A DNA stretch of 64,000 bases, taken from assembly GCA_963851295.1 (NCBI GenBank), contig CAWKOS010000006.1, forward strand, positions 124,001 through 188,000. Reading direction: 5' to 3'. Under the pieces are notes generated by a model. It saw only the letters and a program-made list of their open reading frames with translations, ran no database searches and had not been told where the DNA came from. This document shows positions 7,289 through 16,485 of this stretch, piece after piece; the stretch's first letter is position 1; every line of letters begins with the position of its first letter. A program made the translations under genes and the position numbers. This stretch comes from JAOPZW01 sp963851295. Its GTDB lineage: Bacteria > Actinomycetota > Thermoleophilia > Solirubrobacterales > Solirubrobacteraceae.

Positions 7289-7360
7289 TGCGCGCGGCCG
7301 GGCTCGAACCGGCGACCCTCGCCTTGTAAGAGCGATGCTCTACCGCTGAGCTACGCGCGC
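7289..7360 (-). tRNA. tRNA-Val (anticodon TAC)
   Basis: On the minus strand GCGCGCG pairs with CGCGCGC and discriminator A follows. The D-stem is GCTC/GAGC, the anticodon stem TCGCT/GGCGA with loop CTTACAA (anticodon TAC), and the T-arm GCCGG/CCGGC around TTCGAGC. CCA is not encoded. Confidence 0.94.
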
Positions 7361-7416
7361 GCCGCCAAGGCTAGCGGTAACGCGCGCCACCCCCGCCGCA
7401 GGCGATGATGGCGCGC

Positions 7417-8223
7417 ATGGAGCTCGCTGACAGGGTCGCGGTGATCACCGGTGGGGCGTCGGGCATCGGGCGCGCGCTCGCGTGGCGCTTCGCCGACGAC
7501 GGCGCGCGCGGGGTGGTCGTCGCCGACCTCGACGCCGAAGGAGCCAAGGCCGTCGCGGAGGAGATCGGCGCCGGCGCGCTCGGCGTCGGCTGCGACGTGG
7601 CCGACGAGGCGCAGGTGATCGACCTCGTCGCTCGCGCCGAGGAGGCCTTCGGCCCGGTCGACCTCTTCTGCGCCAACGCCGGCGTCGCGGTCGGGACCGA
7701 CCTCGCGACGCCGCCTGAGGTGTGGGAGCTCGCCTTCGGCGTCAACGTCCACGCCCACGTGCACGCGGCCAAGGCGCTGCTGCCCGGCTGGCTGGAGCGC
7801 GGCGAGGGCTACTTCCTCACCACGGCGTCGGCCGCCGGCCTGCTCACGCAGATCGGCTCGGCGCCCTACGCGCTCACCAAGCACGCGGCGGTCGCCTTCG
7901 CCGAATGGCTCTCGGTGACCTACGGCGAGCGCGGCGTCAAGGTGAGCTGCCTGTGCCCGATGGGGGTCAGGACGGCGATGACCCAGGTCGCCGACGACAC
8001 GCCCGAGGACCTGCGGCTGGCCGCCGGCGTCGTGGCGGCGGCCGGCGACATGCTCGAGCCCGAGCAGGTGGCCGACGTCGTCGTCAAGGGGCTGCGCGCC
8101 GAGCGCTTCCTGATCCTCCCGCACCCCGAGGTCCTGACCTTCTTCCAGCGCAAGGCCGACGACTACGACCGCTGGCTGGCCGGCATGCGCCGGCTGCAGG
8201 CGCGCCTGGCCCCCTCGCGCTGA
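7417..8223 (+). CDS. Short-chain dehydrogenase/reductase
   Basis: A classical SDR of about 268 residues: cofactor motif TGGASGIG near the N-terminus, CANAG, catalytic Ser in TTASAAG and an intact Y-A-L-T-K active site. The acidic residue after beta-2 (VVADLD) favours NAD(H) over NADP(H). Two in-frame ATGs at 7405 and 7408 precede the chosen start; the family alignment begins at MELADRVAVI. The substrate is unknown. It lies 4 nt upstream of a glycosyltransferase gene and probably heads that operon. Confidence 0.88.
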   Translation: MELADRVAVITGGASGIGRALAWRFADDGARGVVVADLDAEGAKAVAEEIGAGALGVGCDVADEAQVIDLVARAEEAFGPVDLFCANAGVAVGTDLATPPEVWELAFGVNVHAHVHAAKALLPGWLERGEGYFLTTASAAGLLTQIGSAPYALTKHAAVAFAEWLSVTYGERGVKVSCLCPMGVRTAMTQVADDTPEDLRLAAGVVAAAGDMLEPEQVADVVVKGLRAERFLILPHPEVLTFFQRKADDYDRWLAGMRRLQARLAPSR

Positions 8224-8227
8224 GCGC

Positions 8228-9223
8228 GTGCGCATCGCCGTCCCCAGGGAGCTGCTCGAGCGCGACCTCGGCGGCGGCGACGGGCGCATGTGGCGCGAGG
8301 TGCTGGGCCGGCTGGCCGCGGCCGCGCGCGTCCAGCCGCTCGAGGGCCGGCCGCGCCGGCGCCCCGACGTCGTCCTCGCCAGCGGCCACCGCCCTCTGCC
8401 CGCGCGCCTGCCGGGGCCGCTGGTGGCGCAGCTGCACGAGGCGCCGTGGGACGACCCGGCACAGGCGAAGCTCTTCGCGCCCGAGTTCGCCGGGCCGATG
8501 CGGGCCCGCGGCCTGGCCGCCGTCGCGGCGGCGGCGCGGCTGCTCACCCCGTCGCGCAGCGCCCGCGACGAGCTCGTCGGCGCGCTCGGAGCGGACCCCG
8601 CCCGCGTCGACGTGGTGGCGCAGGGGGTGGACGCGGAGCGCTTCGCCGCGGCGGGCGAAGCGGCCGCACCGGTGCCCGGCCGCTACGTCCTGCTCGCCGG
8701 GACCCTGCACCCGCGCCGCAACGCCGGCGCCCTTCGCGACGCCATGGCCGGCCTCGCCCGGCACGGCATCGAGGCGGCGCTCGTCCTCGCCGGCCCCGAG
8801 GCCTACGACCGCGCCGATGCGGGCGCCGTCGAAGCGCAGGCCACGGCCCCGCTGGAGGGCGTGCGCATCGTGCGCGTCGTCGCGCCGCCCGACGCCGAGC
8901 TCGCCGCGCTGATGGCGGGCGCCGCCGCCTTCTGCCTGCCCTCGCTCTCCGAGGGCTTCGGGATCACGGCGCTCGAGGCGATGGCGTGCGGCGCGCCCGT
9001 GGTGGCCTCCGACCGCGGCGCCCTGCCGGAGGTCGTCGGCGACGCCGGCCTGCTCGTCGCCCCCGAGGCCGCGGCGCTCGAGGACGCCCTCGCCCGCGTC
9101 CTCACCGACGACGCGCTCGCCGCACGCCTGCGCGCCGCGGGCCGCGAGCGCGCGGCCGCCTTCACCTGGGAGCGCACCGCCGAGGGCTGGCTGGCGACGC
9201 TCGACGCCGCCGCGCGCGGGTAG
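8228..9223 (+). CDS. GT4-family glycosyltransferase (GT-B fold)
   Basis: 331 residues from a GTG start. The C-terminal Rossmann half has the retaining GT4 signature: LPSLSEGFGITALEAMACGAPVVAS, with the conserved EGFG-x2-x-LEAMA donor-sugar site. The N-terminal acceptor half is short and contains AAAARLLTPSRSARDEL. It follows the SDR after 4 nt and precedes a methyltransferase and a GT2 gene, so it probably works on cell-surface glycan or glycolipid made by this cluster. Donor and acceptor are unknown. Confidence 0.88.
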   Translation: MRIAVPRELLERDLGGGDGRMWREVLGRLAAAARVQPLEGRPRRRPDVVLASGHRPLPARLPGPLVAQLHEAPWDDPAQAKLFAPEFAGPMRARGLAAVAAAARLLTPSRSARDELVGALGADPARVDVVAQGVDAERFAAAGEAAAPVPGRYVLLAGTLHPRRNAGALRDAMAGLARHGIEAALVLAGPEAYDRADAGAVEAQATAPLEGVRIVRVVAPPDAELAALMAGAAAFCLPSLSEGFGITALEAMACGAPVVASDRGALPEVVGDAGLLVAPEAAALEDALARVLTDDALAARLRAAGRERAAAFTWERTAEGWLATLDAAARG

Positions 9224-9236
9224 CGTCCGGCGCCCA

Positions 9237-10130
9237 GTGCGCACCATCGCGCTCACCGCCTGCCCCGTGTGTGCCGCCGCGGCCGCGCGCCCCTTCGACC
9301 TCGGCGGCGCGCAGCTGCGCGCCTGCTCGGGCTGCGGCTGCGTCTACGCGGCGCGCTACGCGGACCCGAGCGAGGTCTTCGTCGACGGCTATCTGACGAG
9401 CGGCTCGCAGTTCGGTACCGACATCACCCATCCGCGCTTCCAGGCCTGGCTGCGCGAGGTCAACGGCGAGCGCCTCGACGTGCTCGAGCCGCTGGTCGGC
9501 CTCTGGCCCGACGCGCTCGACGTCGGCTGCGGCAGCGGCGAGTTCCTGGCCGAGGCGGCGCGCCGGGGCTGGCCGGGGGTCGGGGTCGAGCCGGTGGCCG
9601 AGTCGGCCGCCGCCGCCCGCGCGCGCGGGCTCGACGTCCGCGCGGCGGCGCTCGAGGAGGCGGGCCTCGAGCCCGCGTCCTTCGACGTCGTGTGCGCCTT
9701 CCACGTCCTCGAGCACATGCCCGACGCCGTCGCCTTCCTGCGGACGCTGGCGTACCACGCGCGGCCCGGCGGCCACGTGGTGATCGAGTCGCCCAACTGG
9801 GCCTCGACGATGCGCCGCAACGCGGGCGCGGGCTGGATGCACCTGCGCCCGCTCGAGCACCTCGTCCACTTCACCCCGGGGACGCTCGACCGCGCGCTCA
9901 CGCGCGCCGGCCTGATCCCGGTCCGCTCGGTCACGCGCGCCTACCTGTCGCCGCGCCACACCCTCGCCGAGGCGACCCAGGCGATCGGGCGCGAGCACTG
10001 GACGGCGCGGCTCGGCGCGGGCGACGCGCCGCCCTCGCGCGCGGCCTGGGGAACCTTGAAGGCCGCCGCGGCGCTCGACGACCGCCGCCTGCACGGCGCC
10101 GCGCTGCTCGCGGTGGCGCGCGTGCCGTGA
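9237..10130 (+). CDS. SAM-dependent methyltransferase with N-terminal zinc ribbon
   Basis: 297 residues from a GTG start. An N-terminal CPVC...CSGCGCVY zinc ribbon is followed by a class I methyltransferase fold: motif I LDVGCGSGEFL, post-I Glu in GVEPVAESA, and motif AFHVLEHMPDAV. This architecture is common among enzymes that modify sugars or small polyketides in polysaccharide clusters. The stop overlaps the GTG of the next glycosyltransferase (GTGA), so the genes are translationally coupled. Confidence 0.85.
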   Translation: MRTIALTACPVCAAAAARPFDLGGAQLRACSGCGCVYAARYADPSEVFVDGYLTSGSQFGTDITHPRFQAWLREVNGERLDVLEPLVGLWPDALDVGCGSGEFLAEAARRGWPGVGVEPVAESAAAARARGLDVRAAALEEAGLEPASFDVVCAFHVLEHMPDAVAFLRTLAYHARPGGHVVIESPNWASTMRRNAGAGWMHLRPLEHLVHFTPGTLDRALTRAGLIPVRSVTRAYLSPRHTLAEATQAIGREHWTARLGAGDAPPSRAAWGTLKAAAALDDRRLHGAALLAVARVP

Positions 10131-10888
10131 GCCGCGTCGGCGTCATCGTGCCCGTGCACGGCTTCGCGCCGTACCTGGCCGAAGCGCTCGACGGGGTCCT
10201 GGGCGAGGACCCGGCCGCGGTGGTCGTCGTCGACGACGGCTCCCCGGCGCCCCAGGCGCTGCACCCCGACCACGCGCAACGCTGCGCGCTCGTCCGGCGC
10301 GACGTCTGCGGCGGGCCGGCCGCCGCGCGGGCGACCGGGCTCGCCGCGCTGCCGGGCGACGTCGACCTCGTGGCGCTCTGCGACGCCGACGACGCCTGGG
10401 CGCCCGGCTCGCTGGCCCCGCGCGCGGCGGCGCTGCAGCGCGACGCCGAGGCCGTCGCCTGCTTCGGCCGCGCGCTCGTCGTCGGCCCCGACGGCCGCGA
10501 GACCGGCGAGCGCTGGGCGCAGCCCGCGCCCGGGCGCCACGAGGGCGCCGGCTGGCTCTACGCGCACAACCCGATCCCGACCTCGTCGGTCCTCATGCGC
10601 CGCGACGCCCTCGACGGCGCCGGCGGCTTCGCCTCGGCGCTGCAGCGCGCCGAGGACTGGGACCTGTGGCTGCGGCTGGCCGCGCGCGGCCCGTGGCTGT
10701 GCGAGCCGGCGGCGGTCGTCCGCTACCGCCGCCACCCGCTCGGCCTCACCGCCGACGTCGCCGCGCTCGCCCGCGCCCAGCTCGCGCTCCACGCCGCCCA
10801 TGCCGGCGCCGTCGACCGCGCCACGGCCCGGCGCGCGCGCCGCGCCGACCGCCTCGCGCTCGCCCGCGCCCGCCTGCGCCGCCGCTAG
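10127..10888 (+). CDS. GT2-family glycosyltransferase
   Basis: 253 residues from a GTG overlapping the preceding stop. GT-A features are visible: VGVIVPVHGF at the N-terminus, VVVVDDGSP (UDP-sugar binding) and the metal-binding DADD in LVALCDADDAW; the later RAEDWDLWLRL matches the ED-D/W acceptor motif. It is the last gene of the SDR-GT4-methyltransferase-GT2 run and shares its CTAG stop with a convergent GT2 gene. It is probably involved in surface polysaccharide or protein glycosylation. Confidence 0.87.
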   Translation: MSRVGVIVPVHGFAPYLAEALDGVLGEDPAAVVVVDDGSPAPQALHPDHAQRCALVRRDVCGGPAAARATGLAALPGDVDLVALCDADDAWAPGSLAPRAAALQRDAEAVACFGRALVVGPDGRETGERWAQPAPGRHEGAGWLYAHNPIPTSSVLMRRDALDGAGGFASALQRAEDWDLWLRLAARGPWLCEPAAVVRYRRHPLGLTADVAALARAQLALHAAHAGAVDRATARRARRADRLALARARLRRR

Positions 10889-11709
10889 CGCGCCCGGTTG
10901 GGCAGCAGCCGCCCGAGCTCGAAGGCGATGAGGGCCGGGCCGTCGAGCAGCCCGCGCAGGGCGCCGTCGGGGTCGCCGCGCCCGAGGGCCGCGAGGCCGG
11001 CGGCGGCGCGCCGCGCCGACCACCAGGCCACGCCCGGCCAGGAGCGCCGCGGCATCGAGCCGGGGTGCTCGCGCTCGAGCCACGCCGCGCCCGCGCCGTG
11101 GCGCGCGAGCTGGCGCAGCATCGCGACCAGCGAGGCGCGGTTGCGATGCACGACGGCCGCGTCGCGGCGCTCCTCGAGCGCCCAGCCGGCCGCCGCGAGG
11201 CGCCAGCACAGGTCGGCGTCACCGCCCGAGCGCACGTCGGCGCGGAAGCCGCCCACCGCCTCGAAGGCGGCGCGGCGGATCGCGCAGTTGGCCGTTTGCG
11301 CGAAGTCGCGCGCGAGCGCGTGGCGCTGGTCCATCGCCGAGCGCAGCCAGGCGTACCGCGCGGTTCCGCGCGCGGCCTCGGCGTCGCGCACGCCACCCGC
11401 CAGCACCGCCGTCCTCTCGCCCGGCGCCGGATCGAACAGCCGCTCGAGCAGGTCGGCGGGCGCCTCGACGTCGGCGTCGAGGAAGAGCAGCCACGGCGCC
11501 CGCCCGCGCACGGCGCCCGCGTTGCGCGCGAAGTACGAGCCGCGCACGGCCGCGGCGACCAGCGTCCCGCGCACCCCGACCGAGCGGTTGTCGACGACGG
11601 TCAGCGTGTCGCCCTCGCGCAGCGCGAGCGCCCCAAAGCGCTCGAGCACGGCGCGGACCGTCGCCTCCGACCCGGCGACGGCCACCACGACGTCGACCGC
11701 CGGCCTCAC
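10885..11709 (-). CDS. GT2-family glycosyltransferase, convergent copy
   Basis: 274 residues with the GT-A elements VDVVVAVAG, LTVVDNRS, the metal-binding LFLDADVEAP and a GGDADLCWRL acceptor motif. It is only distantly similar to the neighbouring GT2, so this is not a recent duplication. The two stop codons overlap in a single CTAG at 10885-10888. Upstream it is divergent from the secreted beta-propeller gene. Donor sugar unknown. Confidence 0.87.
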   Translation of the reverse strand: MRPAVDVVVAVAGSEATVRAVLERFGALALREGDTLTVVDNRSVGVRGTLVAAAVRGSYFARNAGAVRGRAPWLLFLDADVEAPADLLERLFDPAPGERTAVLAGGVRDAEAARGTARYAWLRSAMDQRHALARDFAQTANCAIRRAAFEAVGGFRADVRSGGDADLCWRLAAAGWALEERRDAAVVHRNRASLVAMLRQLARHGAGAAWLEREHPGSMPRRSWPGVAWWSARRAAAGLAALGRGDPDGALRGLLDGPALIAFELGRLLPNRAR

Positions 11710-11791
11710 GGCGCGGACGATAGCCTCGTAACTTCGCCGGGGGGCCGGCCGTTGTCACTCCCGTGCTGTTCATCTCAGGAGGAGGGGTCTC

Positions 11792-13981
11792 ATGAAGCGG
11801 TTGCGCACGATCGGAGCGCTGGCCTGTGCCGCCGGTGCGCTCGCGGTCCTGCCGGCGATGGCATCGGCCAGCGTCCAGGTCGGCTCGTCGGGCTGGCAGT
11901 GGGGCAACCCCCTGCCGCAGGGCAACACGCTGCGGGCGATCTCGTTCGCCGGCTCCACCGGCTACGCGGCGGGCGACTTCGGCACGCTGCTGCGCACGAC
12001 CGACGGCGGCTCGACGTGGAGCGGCCTGCTGAGCGGCACCTTCACAAACCTCACCGAGGTGCAGGCGATCGACCAGCAGGCGCTCTTCGCGGCGGGCGGC
12101 TGCGTCGCGCGGCGCTCCGACGACGGCGGCGCGACCTTCGTGCGGGTCGCCTTCACGCCCGTCGAGTCCAGCTGCAGGGAGCAGTTCGCCGCGGGCTGGT
12201 TCGTCAACCGCCAGACCGGCTTCCTCGTCCTGACCGACGGCACCGTCCTGCGCACCGACAACGACGGCGACACCTTCGCCCAGAAGAACCCGCTGCCCGG
12301 GACACGCGCGCCGGGCGGACCCGCGGCGCCCATCGACCTGCGCTTCCTGACCGACCAGGTCGGCGTCGGCGCGACCTCCGACGGCAAGATCTACCGGACC
12401 ACCGACGGCGCCAACTCGTGGACGCTCGTGAGCGTCACGAGCCGCCCCGCGCACTCCTTCTTCTTCGTCGACGCGAGCAACGGCTACGCGGTGGGCGACG
12501 GCTCGCTCTTCCTCGTCACCAAGGACGGCGGCGCGACCTGGACGCCGAAGGACATCGGCATCCCGCCGACCGACCTGCGCTCGATCCAGTGCGCGACGCT
12601 GCAGCTGTGCGTCATGACCACCCAGCAGGGGACCGCACTCGTGCGCACCGACGACGGCGGCGCCACCGCCAAGCTCGTCACGCCCTCGCAGGACCCGATC
12701 TTCGCGGCCGGCTTCGCCAACCCGTCGCGGATCGCCGCGGGCGGCGCCACCGGCGCCACGGCGATCTCCGACGACGGCGGCCTGGGCTTCGCGCCGGTCG
12801 GCGGGCGCCTGAGCGGCACCTTCTCCCGCGTCCGCGCGGGCGGGCAGTCCGGCACGGCCTTCGCCCCCGGCGACAATGGCTCGCTGGCCAAGACGACCGA
12901 CGGCGGCCGGACGTGGACGCGCGGCAACGTCTCGACCTCCGAGGACGTCGTCGACGTCGCCTTCCCGACGGCCCAGATCGGCTACGCCCTGGACTCGTCG
13001 GGCGGACTCTTCCGCACCAACGATGGCGGGGCCACGTGGAAGACGCTCGACACCGGCACCACCGCGCGGCCGTCCCAGGTCGCCGCGCCGTCGAGCTCGA
13101 CGGTGATCCTCGCGGGCCCGACCGGGCTGCGGCGCTCGACCGACAGCGGCGGCACCTTCTCGACCGTCTCCGACAAGGACGTCGTGAAGGCCAGGCTCAC
13201 CGCGATCGACCGCGCCGGCAGCGCGCTCTTCGCCTCGGGCCAGCGCGACCTGCTGCGCTCGACCGACCGCGGCAAGACGTGGACGGCCCTGCACAAGCCG
13301 ACCGCGACCGACAAGCCCGCCCGGCTGACCCAGGTCGACTTCCTCGACGCCAAGACCGGCTACTTCCTGGCCCAGAGCGGCGCCCTCTATCGGACCGCCG
13401 ACGCCGGCAAGAAGTGGTCGCAGCTGCTCGGGGTCGGGACCGAGCGCGCCTACGGCATCGCGTTCTCGTCGAAGTCCAAGGGCTACCTGGTGATCGATCG
13501 CTTCGGCGACGTCGCCACCCGCTCGGGCTTCCTGCTGCACACGACCGACAGCGGCGCCACCTGGCATCCGCAGTTCGTCGTCTCCGCGCCGATCCTCGGC
13601 GCCGGCATCGCGGCGACGTCGACGGGGACCGACTACCTGCTCGGCGGCACGTCGAGCCTGCTCTTCACGACGAGCAGCGGCGAGGCGGGCCGGTCGAGCT
13701 CGCTCAGCATCACGACCAAGAAGAAGAAGCTGAGCAAGGCCGCCGGCATCACCGTGACCGGGAAGCTGTCGCCCGCGGCCGGCAACGAGCGCGTGACGGT
13801 CAGCTACCTGGCGCCCGGGTCAAGCCGCTGGCGGTCGCAGACGGTCAAGACGGCGGCCAGCGGCGCGTACACGACGAGCTGGCACGTCCGGAAGGGGAGC
13901 AACCGCTTCGTGGCCCAGTGGGCGGGCGACTTCCGCGCCAGGGGCGACGGCTCGAGCGTGCTGACGGTGAAGGTGGGCTAG
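11792..13981 (+). CDS. Secreted Ycf48/BNR-type beta-propeller protein with C-terminal Ig-like domain
   Basis: The 729 residues start with a clear signal peptide (MKRLRTIGALACAAGALAVL...ASA). About eight propeller repeats follow, each with a G-Y-A-x-G-x-x-G core ending in T-DGG-x-TW, e.g. LLRTTDGGSTW, LFRTNDGGATW and LLRSTDRGKTW. The last 100 residues (TKKKKLSKAAGITVTGKLSP...VLTVKVG) look like a beta-sandwich. The ribosome binding site AGGAGGAGG (11778-11786) is excellent. Ycf48 itself helps assemble photosystem II in phototrophs; heterotroph relatives are secreted proteins of unknown role. No phototrophy genes are present here. Confidence 0.85.
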   Translation: MKRLRTIGALACAAGALAVLPAMASASVQVGSSGWQWGNPLPQGNTLRAISFAGSTGYAAGDFGTLLRTTDGGSTWSGLLSGTFTNLTEVQAIDQQALFAAGGCVARRSDDGGATFVRVAFTPVESSCREQFAAGWFVNRQTGFLVLTDGTVLRTDNDGDTFAQKNPLPGTRAPGGPAAPIDLRFLTDQVGVGATSDGKIYRTTDGANSWTLVSVTSRPAHSFFFVDASNGYAVGDGSLFLVTKDGGATWTPKDIGIPPTDLRSIQCATLQLCVMTTQQGTALVRTDDGGATAKLVTPSQDPIFAAGFANPSRIAAGGATGATAISDDGGLGFAPVGGRLSGTFSRVRAGGQSGTAFAPGDNGSLAKTTDGGRTWTRGNVSTSEDVVDVAFPTAQIGYALDSSGGLFRTNDGGATWKTLDTGTTARPSQVAAPSSSTVILAGPTGLRRSTDSGGTFSTVSDKDVVKARLTAIDRAGSALFASGQRDLLRSTDRGKTWTALHKPTATDKPARLTQVDFLDAKTGYFLAQSGALYRTADAGKKWSQLLGVGTERAYGIAFSSKSKGYLVIDRFGDVATRSGFLLHTTDSGATWHPQFVVSAPILGAGIAATSTGTDYLLGGTSSLLFTTSSGEAGRSSSLSITTKKKKLSKAAGITVTGKLSPAAGNERVTVSYLAPGSSRWRSQTVKTAASGAYTTSWHVRKGSNRFVAQWAGDFRARGDGSSVLTVKVG

Positions 13982-13983
13982 GT

Positions 13984-14260
13984 GTAGTTGCTGAGCACGT
14001 TGTTCGGGGTGCCGGGTCGCTGTGAGGCCCGTTGCGCTGCGAACAGCTCACCGAGGAACGGGTCCGTGCCCGGGGGGTCGAACGTCGGTTTTACCCCGTG
14101 TGGACGGGGGAAGACCGACGTTCGGCGCCCCCCGGGGGCCGGCGGCGCCCCCCGGGGGCCGGCGGCGCCCCCCGGGGGCCGGCGGAGCGGCGGGCTGGTC
14201 TCCCTCGGTGAGCTGTTCGCGCCCACGCCGGGGTGGCGGGGATGCCGAACAACCTGCTCG
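13984..14260. repeat. About 275-bp nested palindromic element in a convergent gap
   Basis: Three layers of complementary arms are visible. GAGCACGTTGTTCGG (13993-14007) faces CCGAACAACCTGCTC (14245-14259) with 14 of 15 matches. GCGAACAGCTCACCGAGG (14039-14056) matches 14203-14220 perfectly over 18 bp. CGAACGTCGGT (14079-14089) matches 14114-14124 perfectly and encloses CCCCGT-GTGG-ACGGGG. The region has no credible gene and separates the converging propeller and P450 genes. It resembles the 7049-7238 palindrome in its CTCACCGAGG/CCTCGGTGAG core, suggesting a small repeat family. Confidence 0.75.
14123..14182. repeat. Three exact tandem copies of a 20-bp GC-only repeat
   Basis: The unit CGGCGCCCCCCGGGGGCCGG occurs three times without change at 14123-14142, 14143-14162 and 14163-14182, all G and C. 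Each unit is itself nearly self-complementary. The array sits asymmetrically inside the larger palindrome between its inner hairpin and its right arm. Confidence 0.95.
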
Positions 14261-14278
14261 GGTCTTACAGCTAGGCGG

Positions 14279-15664
14279 CTACGCGGCCAGGGCGGGCTCG
14301 GCGACGTGCCCGCCCTCGGCCGCACGCGGCACCATCGGCATCCCGTGGCGGGGGCCGATCGTCGGCATCTGGCGCGTCTGCAGGCGATAGCCCGCGACGA
14401 GCTCGAGCCGGTAGCGCTCGAGGATCGCGGCGGCGATGACGCCGACCTCGGCGAGCCCGAAGCGCATCCCGATGCACATCCGCGAGCCGCCGCCGAACGG
14501 GACGTAGGCGCCCTTCGGGATCCGCTCGCGCGCGTCGGGGGCGAAGCGCTCGGGCCGGAAGGCCTCCGGCTCGGGCCACACGTCGGGCAGGCGATGGCTG
14601 GCCCACGAGCAGTAGTTGACGGGGACGCCGCCCGGCAGCTCGCGGCCCTGGAAGGCGAACGGCTCGATCGAGCGCCGCGGGCCGATCCACGCCGGCGGGT
14701 ACAGCCGCAGGGTCTCGTCGATGGCCAGGGCGAGGTCGAAGGACGGGTCGTCGACCAGCTCGGGGTTGCGGGCCAGCTCGTGGAAGAGGAAGGCGACGGT
14801 CGAGGTCGTCGTGTCGTGGCCGGCGAACATCAGCGTCATGACCTCGTCGCGGATGTGGCGCTTGGAGAGCGTCGCGCCGTCCTCGTCGGTCGCCTCGAGC
14901 AGCAGGCTGAGGATGTCCTCGCCGCCCTCGGAGCTCGCGCGGCGGCGGTCGATCTCGGCGAAGATCAGCGCGTCCAGGCGCGCCTTGGCGCGGCGCATCC
15001 GCCGCCACGGCGAGCCCGGCCCGCGCAGGATCTGGTGCGGGTAGTCGCGGGCCCAGAACCCGAGCGCCGTCTCGAACTCGTGCGCGGCGTTGACGCCGCC
15101 GGCGCGCGCCCGGTCGGGATCGAGTCCGAAGAGGGCGCGCATCGCGATCCGCAGGGCCAGCTCGCGCGTGAAGCCATAGAGGTCGAAGGGCGTCCCGGCG
15201 CTGATGTGGTCCAGCGCCTGGCGCGTCTCGGCGGCCATGATCGCGTGCGCCGCCTCGATCCGCTCGCGATGGAAGGCCGGCAGCATGATCCGCCGGCTGG
15301 CCCGGTGGAACTCGCCGTCGATGGTCAGCAGGCCGTCGCCGAGCAGCGGGATGAGGTCGCCCATGAACCCCCGCCGCCACGAGAAGTTCGCCGCGTCGGA
15401 GACCGTCATGAAGTGGTTGGCTTCGGGCCCCAGCATGAAGATCACGTTGCTGTGGAAGACGCGGATCGTGAACACCGGGCCGAAGCGCTCGTAGCAGTCC
15501 AGGAGGATCGGCAGCGGGGTGCTCGCGAAGCGCCCCGCGCGCCGCAGGTCCACGTTCGTGAGGCCCGGCGGGAAGGGCACCGTGGCGGCCCGCTCGAGCC
15601 GGATGTCGTGGTACATCCGCTTGATCGGGTTCGTCGCGACCGGCCGTGGCGGCGTGAGCGGCAC
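14279..15664 (-). CDS. Cytochrome P450 monooxygenase
   Basis: About 461 residues with all P450 landmarks: I-helix oxygen-activation motif FAGHDTT, K-helix E-x-x-R in DETLRLYPP, the PERF-type segment RPERFAP and the haem-ligand loop FGGGSRMCIG with its Cys near residue 410. Length and the YPPAW-type K-helix suggest the large bacterial CYP groups that take electrons from separate ferredoxins; no ferredoxin gene is adjacent. I prefer the GTG at 15664; a TTG at 15688 adds eight residues including a rare TTA codon. The substrate is unknown. Confidence 0.9.
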   Translation of the reverse strand: MPLTPPRPVATNPIKRMYHDIRLERAATVPFPPGLTNVDLRRAGRFASTPLPILLDCYERFGPVFTIRVFHSNVIFMLGPEANHFMTVSDAANFSWRRGFMGDLIPLLGDGLLTIDGEFHRASRRIMLPAFHRERIEAAHAIMAAETRQALDHISAGTPFDLYGFTRELALRIAMRALFGLDPDRARAGGVNAAHEFETALGFWARDYPHQILRGPGSPWRRMRRAKARLDALIFAEIDRRRASSEGGEDILSLLLEATDEDGATLSKRHIRDEVMTLMFAGHDTTTSTVAFLFHELARNPELVDDPSFDLALAIDETLRLYPPAWIGPRRSIEPFAFQGRELPGGVPVNYCSWASHRLPDVWPEPEAFRPERFAPDARERIPKGAYVPFGGGSRMCIGMRFGLAEVGVIAAAILERYRLELVAGYRLQTRQMPTIGPRHGMPMVPRAAEGGHVAEPALAA

Positions 15665-15738
15665 GGCCCGCGACTCTAACGCGCTCAAGCCTCGCCGCCG
15701 GCCCGCCGATGGCTACACTTGCCGTCCCGAAATCGCTC

Positions 15739-15812
<74 letters not shown>

Positions 15813-15838
15813 TCCGATAGCCATGCGGTTTGTGGCTG

Positions 15839-16426
15839 TCAGCGGTCGTCGTCCGACGCCAGGTCGCGGTCCTGGAGTCGGGCGCGCCGGTAGCGCTCGT
15901 AGATCACGCGTGAGCCGAACGTCCTGGTCTGGATCAGGTCCAGCGCGACGTCTTCGGTGACCGGCGGCAGGAACGGCGTGCCGCCGCCGACGACGACCGG
16001 GTAGCGGAAGATGCGCAGCTCGTCGATGACGCCGAGCTCGAACGCCGCGGCGGCCAGGCCGGCGCCGCCGATCGAGACGTCCTTGTCGGTCGCGTCGAGC
16101 GCCGCGCCGACCTCCTGGGCCAGCGACGCCTCGGCAAGCCGGGCGTTGCCCTGGACGCTGTCGAGCGTGCGGCTGAAGACGACCTTCGGGAGCGCGCACC
16201 AGACGTCGGCGAACGCGGCCCCGGGCTCGTCGTGGCGCATCGACGGGTCCGTCTCCCACACCAGCATCGTCTCGTAGAGCCTGCGGCCGAGCAGATAACC
16301 GCCGAGCTCGCGTACCTGCGCGGTGTGGAAACGAAACTGCTCCTCGCTAGGGGGCGTCCACTCGAACGCGCCCTCGCGGTCGGCGATGAAGCCGTCCACC
16401 GAGACGCCCATCGAGTAGATCAGCAT
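15839..16426 (-). CDS. RibD C-terminal/dihydrofolate-reductase-like protein
   Basis: About 195 residues with the DHFR-like reductase fold: N-terminal MLIYSMGVSVDGFIADREG, the LLGRRLYETM segment, VSIGGAGLAAAAFE nucleotide-binding turn and C-terminal FRYPVVVGGGTPFLP. Members (YyaP/YwjB type) are NADPH-dependent reductases of unknown substrate, only distantly related to true DHFR or RibD. The start is taken at the ATG 16426, where family similarity begins. It lies downstream of DUF2254 on the same strand with a 59-bp gap. Confidence 0.82.
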   Translation of the reverse strand: MLIYSMGVSVDGFIADREGAFEWTPPSEEQFRFHTAQVRELGGYLLGRRLYETMLVWETDPSMRHDEPGAAFADVWCALPKVVFSRTLDSVQGNARLAEASLAQEVGAALDATDKDVSIGGAGLAAAAFELGVIDELRIFRYPVVVGGGTPFLPPVTEDVALDLIQTRTFGSRVIYERYRRARLQDRDLASDDDR

Positions 16427-16485
16427 GGCTTCAAGCTCGTCGGACGCAGCGACATCGGGCTCTCCCAGGGTCTGCAGGTCATATA

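Noticed and set aside
11792..13981. Photosystem-related function for the Ycf48-like protein
   Set aside because: Only the propeller repeat is shared; no photosynthesis gene is present, and secreted Ycf48-like proteins are common in heterotrophs.
14123..14182. CRISPR-like short tandem repeats
   Set aside because: The three 20-bp units are directly adjacent without spacers, and no cas gene is in the window.
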